Shown here: piece after piece, positions 6,358 to 9,674 of the stretch
Position numbering within the stretch: position 1 is the stretch's first letter
Layout of the letters: every line of letters starts with the position of its first letter
Origin: Opitutales bacterium UBA2995
GTDB taxonomy: Bacteria > Verrucomicrobiota > Verrucomicrobiia > Opitutales > UBA2995
DNA: 9,674 bases
NCBI GenBank assembly: GCA_002346535.1
Contig: DDZZ01000038.1
Location: 68,403 to 78,076 of the forward strand
Direction: 5' to 3'
Program-made: the position numbers and the translations under genes
Notes under the pieces: model-generated
What the model was told of the DNA's origin: nothing
Databases searched by the model: none
Seen by the model: the letters and a program-made list of their open reading frames with translations, nothing else

Positions 6358-7697
6358 CAGGAAAGCTGGTTCTTTACCTCGTATTCAAGTGTTTGATACC
6401 AATCTCTAACCTGATCGACATCTTCGCCCTCAATCAATAGGCGAATTATTGGTTCCGTTCCCGAATAACGCAACAAAACTCTTCCTTTTGTACCCATTTC
6501 CTCCTTCAGATTGTCGAGCACAGATTGAATTCCCGGCAACGTTTCCAATGCCGGCTTCTGCTGAACCTGCACAGCACCGGTCATTTGGGGCATCAGCAGC
6601 ATGCAATGTTTTAATTCCGAGAGAGGCTTTTGTGCTTTGAGCATGATTTTGAGGACCAAGAGGGCAGCAAGCAATCCGTCACCCGTAGGATTCACATCTG
6701 CATAAATAATATGGCCTGACGACTCTCCACCCAGGTTATAACCGAACTTTAGCATTTCATTTAAGACATACCTATCCCCTATCGGTGTCCTGATGAGCCG
6801 CCCACCAGCTGCTTCCAAAGCCCGGTCCAAGCCCAGATTGCTTTGCACAGTGGCCACCAGGGTGTTTTTAACCAGATTCCCTACCTCCAGCGCATGTTTT
6901 GCCAGAAGAGCCAAAAGGACGTCTCCATGAAGCACATCCCCATTTTCATCGCAAAATAGTACTCGGTCTCCGTCACCATCATGCGCAATTCCAAGGTGTG
7001 CTGCGTTTGATTTTACCAGACTTGCCAAATGTTCAGGATGCTGGCTCCCGATCCCTTCGTTGATATTTCTTCCATTTGGATTGTTGCCGGCAATAATAAG
7101 GTCCGCATCAAAATAATTAAGAAGCGCTGTTGAAGTTTTAAAAGTTGCTCCATGCGACGCATCCAAAACGATTTTTACACCGCGCAATGAATACCCCTGC
7201 AAGATAGGCTGAAGCAAATTCAGATAAGCACCGGCGCCCTCTTCCGATGTCTGCAAATTACCTCTTCCAACCGTATCCATTTTTTGGATCGTTTCCAAGA
7301 TTTCCTCTATACGCACTTCTACAGAATCCCGAAGCTTTACACCCCTTGAGTCGAAAAACTTAATTCCGTTATCTTTGGCTGGATTGTGAGAAGCGGTTAT
7401 CACGACTCCAAGATCCGCGCTAATATTGCGGACATAAACAGCGACTGCAGGGGTTGGCAAAATTCCTAGGTCTACTACATTTAAAATGCCAGCTACCGAT
7501 AATCCTTCGGCAAAGGCACGGCAAATTAGTATCCCCGATTCGCGCGTGTCCCTGCCTATTACAACCTTGGGGTTCGTTTTGGACTCTAGTATCCATTGTC
7601 CAACAGCTTTACCCAGTCGCCGGGAAAAACTATTCGTCATAATAGAATTCTCGTACTCGCCTCGTATGCCGTCGGTACCGAAATACTTTCGCTTCAT
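6357..7697 (-). CDS. glmM: Phosphoglucosamine mutase
   Basis: GlmM interconverts glucosamine-6-phosphate and glucosamine-1-phosphate in the cytoplasm, feeding UDP-GlcNAc synthesis for peptidoglycan and other envelope glycans. The 446-residue length is standard. Motifs in order: KYFGTDGIRG (4-13), the phosphoserine loop ITASHNP with S103, the metal-binding loop DGDGDR (240-245), the sugar-binding loop GGESSGH (323-329), and the phosphate-binding loop RYSGTEP (410-416). The RYSGTEP loop and the FGTDGIRG start are typical of GlmM rather than other phosphohexomutases. The ATG at 7697 overlaps the trpD stop as ATGA and has no Shine-Dalgarno, so translation is probably coupled to trpD. The stop overlaps the start of the TPR remnant. 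Confidence 0.97.
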   Translation of the reverse strand: MKRKYFGTDGIRGEYENSIMTNSFSRRLGKAVGQWILESKTNPKVVIGRDTRESGILICRAFAEGLSVAGILNVVDLGILPTPAVAVYVRNISADLGVVITASHNPAKDNGIKFFDSRGVKLRDSVEVRIEEILETIQKMDTVGRGNLQTSEEGAGAYLNLLQPILQGYSLRGVKIVLDASHGATFKTSTALLNYFDADLIIAGNNPNGRNINEGIGSQHPEHLASLVKSNAAHLGIAHDGDGDRVLFCDENGDVLHGDVLLALLAKHALEVGNLVKNTLVATVQSNLGLDRALEAAGGRLIRTPIGDRYVLNEMLKFGYNLGGESSGHIIYADVNPTGDGLLAALLVLKIMLKAQKPLSELKHCMLLMPQMTGAVQVQQKPALETLPGIQSVLDNLKEEMGTKGRVLLRYSGTEPIIRLLIEGEDVDQVRDWYQTLEYEVKNQLS

Positions 7698-8740
7698 GAA
7701 GCAAAGTAATCGCGAATATTCTCTATGTGGTCTTCAACTGCCCCACCCAGGAGTTGGTCCTTGGCGAGCGTAATGCCTTCGCGAATCGAAATGGTTCTGC
7801 CCAAAATGGAAAACGCGACTCCGGCATTCAAAGCTACGGTGTCCTCCAGTCCTTTCGGCGCCTTGCCGATCATCAAATTGTTGAGGATTTGAAGGTTGTG
7901 TTCCAAGTCTCCACCCTTGAGATCCTCTTCTGAGCACGGTGAAACCCCAATACTGTCCCAATCCCAATCAATGGTTAAGTCCCAGGATGCTCCAAACCCT
8001 TTGGTCTCCGGCTCACCACAGCAAGCGAGTTCATCCATGCCCCGAGTTTCATCCAAAACAGTATGCACTACGATGCCGTTTTTCAATCCTAAGGTATGAA
8101 AGGCCTCTGCCATGGGCACAACCCATTCCCTAGAAAAAACACCCGCCAATTGGTGGGCAGGGGATCCTGGATTTATCATAGGGCCCAATATGTTAAAAAT
8201 AGTTCGCCGACTTTCCTGTGCAAGTTCTTGCCTGACTGGCATAATCTCTTTAAACGCGGGGTGAAAGGAAGGGGCGAAAAAGAAGACAAAATTCAAGGAT
8301 TCGAGGGCCTTTCTCAAGCTCTTGGGATCGTTGAGAAAATTGACTCCCAATCCGTCCAACAGTTCGGCGGACCCACATTTGGAGGTGATGGATCGATTGC
8401 CGTGTTTGAATACTTTTACCCCGGCAGATGCCAGAATAAGGGTAACCGCGGTCGAAATATTGAAGCTGTGGGATTTGTCACCGCCCGTTCCGCAAACGTC
8501 TATCGCCTCATCTGCATAATCTTCGAGCTTTGGTTTCACCGCCAGACGTCGAAAGGCCGATGCAAAACCGGCAACTTCAGCGGGAGTTTCACCTTTTTCG
8601 TTTAGCGCCGAAAGAAAGGCTTTTTTGACAGATGCGGGAACGTCTGCGGAGGCCAAATCGTTAGCCGCGGATTCAGCCTGAATCAAATCCAAGGATTTGC
8701 CGGCCTGCAATTCGGGCAAAGAGTCTTCTAAAACACTCAT
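7694..8740 (-). CDS. trpD: Anthranilate phosphoribosyltransferase
   Basis: TrpD joins anthranilate to PRPP in the second step of tryptophan synthesis. With the ATG at 8740 the protein has 348 residues, the family norm. It shows VCGTGGDKS (82-90) and NIST (94-97), which bind PRPP; KHGNRSITSKCGSAELL (112-128); RRTIFNILGPMINP (178-191); the magnesium-binding Asp-Glu in GMDELA (D236, E237); and LNAG (304-307). An in-frame start at 8854 would add 38 residues unlike the family and overlap the uppP 5' end, so I reject it. No trpC, trpF, trpE or trpG is adjacent; the gene is instead coupled to glmM by a four-base overlap. No clear Shine-Dalgarno is seen. Confidence 0.96.
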   Translation of the reverse strand: MSVLEDSLPELQAGKSLDLIQAESAANDLASADVPASVKKAFLSALNEKGETPAEVAGFASAFRRLAVKPKLEDYADEAIDVCGTGGDKSHSFNISTAVTLILASAGVKVFKHGNRSITSKCGSAELLDGLGVNFLNDPKSLRKALESLNFVFFFAPSFHPAFKEIMPVRQELAQESRRTIFNILGPMINPGSPAHQLAGVFSREWVVPMAEAFHTLGLKNGIVVHTVLDETRGMDELACCGEPETKGFGASWDLTIDWDWDSIGVSPCSEEDLKGGDLEHNLQILNNLMIGKAPKGLEDTVALNAGVAFSILGRTISIREGITLAKDQLLGGAVEDHIENIRDYFAS

Positions 8741-8831
8741 ATTTTGTTGGTCATGTAAGCAATTTACCCTTGCGGGTCTGAATAAGAGGGTTTCAAGCTG
8801 CCAAACCGAAAGTGTGAACTCAAGTCCAGCT
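8741..8831. promoter_or_regulatory. Divergent intergenic region between trpD and uppP
   Basis: The 91 bases between the two start codons must carry promoters for both directions, given the divergent layout. I cannot pick convincing -35/-10 pairs on either strand, and see no trp operator or leader-peptide attenuator. Confidence 0.35.
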
Positions 8832-9674
8832 TTGAAAAATACTACTCTAGTCATTAAACTCTCAGTTTTTTTGATGGCTCTCAGCCTTCCGTATCCGGTA
8901 GTTGCTCAGGTTGATCAGGCTGAAGAGGCAAGTCTGGCACAGGAACCTGCAGAACTCACACTGTTCCAGACTGTAGTCCTGGGGCTGGTTGAAGGACTTA
9001 CCGAATATTTACCGGTTTCCTCCACCGGGCACCTCATACTGGCAGCCCATTTCATGGGATTATCGGAAGATACGATCCTTATCGATCAGCAGGGTACGGT
9101 TGTTTTTCTTGAGAACCCGTCCACCGAAAATCCAATTGGAACTCCGCTCACACTCGAAGCCGGGATAGATGCCTATACCATCATCATCCAGTTCGGAGCT
9201 ATTGCGGCGGTAGTTTTTTTGTATTGGCAAAAGTTTCTTGGAATTCTGTTTGGAATTTTTGGCAAAAATCCAAACGGCCTGATGTTGTTGCGTAATCTTG
9301 TACTAGCCTTTCTTCCGGCTGCGGGACTCGGTTTGCTTCTGGAGAACATAATTGACCGTTACTTGTTTGGACCCGGTCCGGTGGTTGCAGCTCTCTTTTT
9401 AGGCGGGATTGCAATCCTGATGGTTGATCGCTGGTATAAAAAAACCATGGATGAGGACCAATCACCTAAGCTCCACGAACTGACAGTGAAAAATTGCCTG
9501 TTTATCGGCTTACTTCAGTGTGTTGCCATGTGGCCTGGCACAAGCCGGTCAATGATGACCATTATCGGTGGTTATCTCGTAAGACTCTCACCCACCAGAG
9601 CAGCCGAATTCAGTTTTTTACTGGGTTTTGTAACACTCTCTGCGGCTTCAATTTACAAAGGCTACAAAGTAGGG
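8832..9674 (+). CDS. uppP: Undecaprenyl-diphosphatase with N-terminal extension (3' partial)
   Basis: UppP (BacA) is an integral membrane phosphatase that converts undecaprenyl diphosphate to the monophosphate carrier used for peptidoglycan export; it also gives bacitracin resistance. The frame is open to the last base, giving 281 residues so far. Signatures: LVEGLTEYLPVSSTGHLIL with the EXXXE pair E54 and E58 (52-70), IIIQFGAIAAVV (117-128), and WPGTSRSMMT, matching P-G-x-S-R-S-x-x-T (P235-T243). Two oddities stand out: about 35 extra N-terminal residues that look like a cleavable signal peptide (MKNTTLVIKLSVFL then PYPVVAQ), and an insert of about 30 residues (79-112) in the first extracytoplasmic loop. 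The TTG at 8832 is chosen because it gives a good signal peptide; GTG at 8814 and ATG at 8874 are alternatives, and none has a clear Shine-Dalgarno. Confidence 0.93.
   Translation, partial: MKNTTLVIKLSVFLMALSLPYPVVAQVDQAEEASLAQEPAELTLFQTVVLGLVEGLTEYLPVSSTGHLILAAHFMGLSEDTILIDQQGTVVFLENPSTENPIGTPLTLEAGIDAYTIIIQFGAIAAVVFLYWQKFLGILFGIFGKNPNGLMLLRNLVLAFLPAAGLGLLLENIIDRYLFGPGPVVAALFLGGIAILMVDRWYKKTMDEDQSPKLHELTVKNCLFIGLLQCVAMWPGTSRSMMTIIGGYLVRLSPTRAAEFSFLLGFVTLSAASIYKGYKVG

Noticed and set aside
8741..8854. Upstream extension of trpD to an ATG at 8854
   Set aside because: It adds 38 residues unlike any TrpD and overlaps the likely uppP start; the ATG at 8740 gives the family length.
9199..9465. 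88-codon minus-strand frame antisense to uppP
   Set aside because: Lies wholly inside the strongly supported uppP frame and has no recognisable features.
1..9674. CRISPR array, phage module or defence system
   Set aside because: No regularly spaced direct repeats, nuclease, integrase or phage motifs are visible on either strand.

Overview
The window looks like chromosomal DNA of a Gram-negative bacterium, most likely a member of Verrucomicrobiota (Opitutia-like). This placement is inference. It rests on a sulfatase N-terminal fragment, a decayed protein tail of the 'F-x-I-x-F-S-T-D-L-x-x-W ... F-F-R-I' type common at the C-termini of secreted verrucomicrobial proteins, starts mostly without a clear Shine-Dalgarno, and an unusual N-terminally extended UppP. 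Housekeeping genes alternate with gene remnants.

Layout. (1) 1-2770, + strand: a complete tripartite TRAP transporter operon, dctP-dctQ-dctM, with 4-base stop/start overlaps; dctP lacks its 5' end at the window edge. (2) 2771-3557: no intact gene. It holds a truncated sulfatase start (about 2902-3024), a rho-independent terminator (3207-3234) and a second hairpin just after it. (3) 3558-3642, - strand: tRNA-Leu(UAG) with encoded CCA and a near-consensus sigma70-type promoter; a second partial copy of the tRNA 5' end lies about 100 bases away. (4) 3643-5081: about 1.4 kb of gene graveyard. A 1066-base part of it is bounded by two inverted 34-base repeats (32/34 identical) and contains a decayed C-terminal gene fragment. 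(5) 5082-5981, - strand: psd, phosphatidylserine decarboxylase. (6) 6042-6357, - strand: a 5'-truncated, frameshifted TPR-protein remnant. (7) 6357-8740, - strand: trpD-glmM, overlapping by ATGA. (8) 8832-9674, + strand: uppP, divergent from trpD and running off the window end.

How the genes relate. The TRAP system imports an organic acid using a sodium or proton gradient, and a secreted sulfatase fragment lies just downstream. GlmM makes glucosamine-1-phosphate for UDP-GlcNAc, and UppP recycles the undecaprenyl carrier used to export peptidoglycan precursors. Psd makes phosphatidylethanolamine. The right half is therefore largely cell-envelope metabolism, with tryptophan synthesis (trpD) coupled to glmM.

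I do not see an intact undescribed system. The parts most worth a second look are the inverted-repeat-bounded block at 3944-5009, the tRNA 5'-end duplication, the single-base frameshift in the TPR remnant, and the extended UppP.
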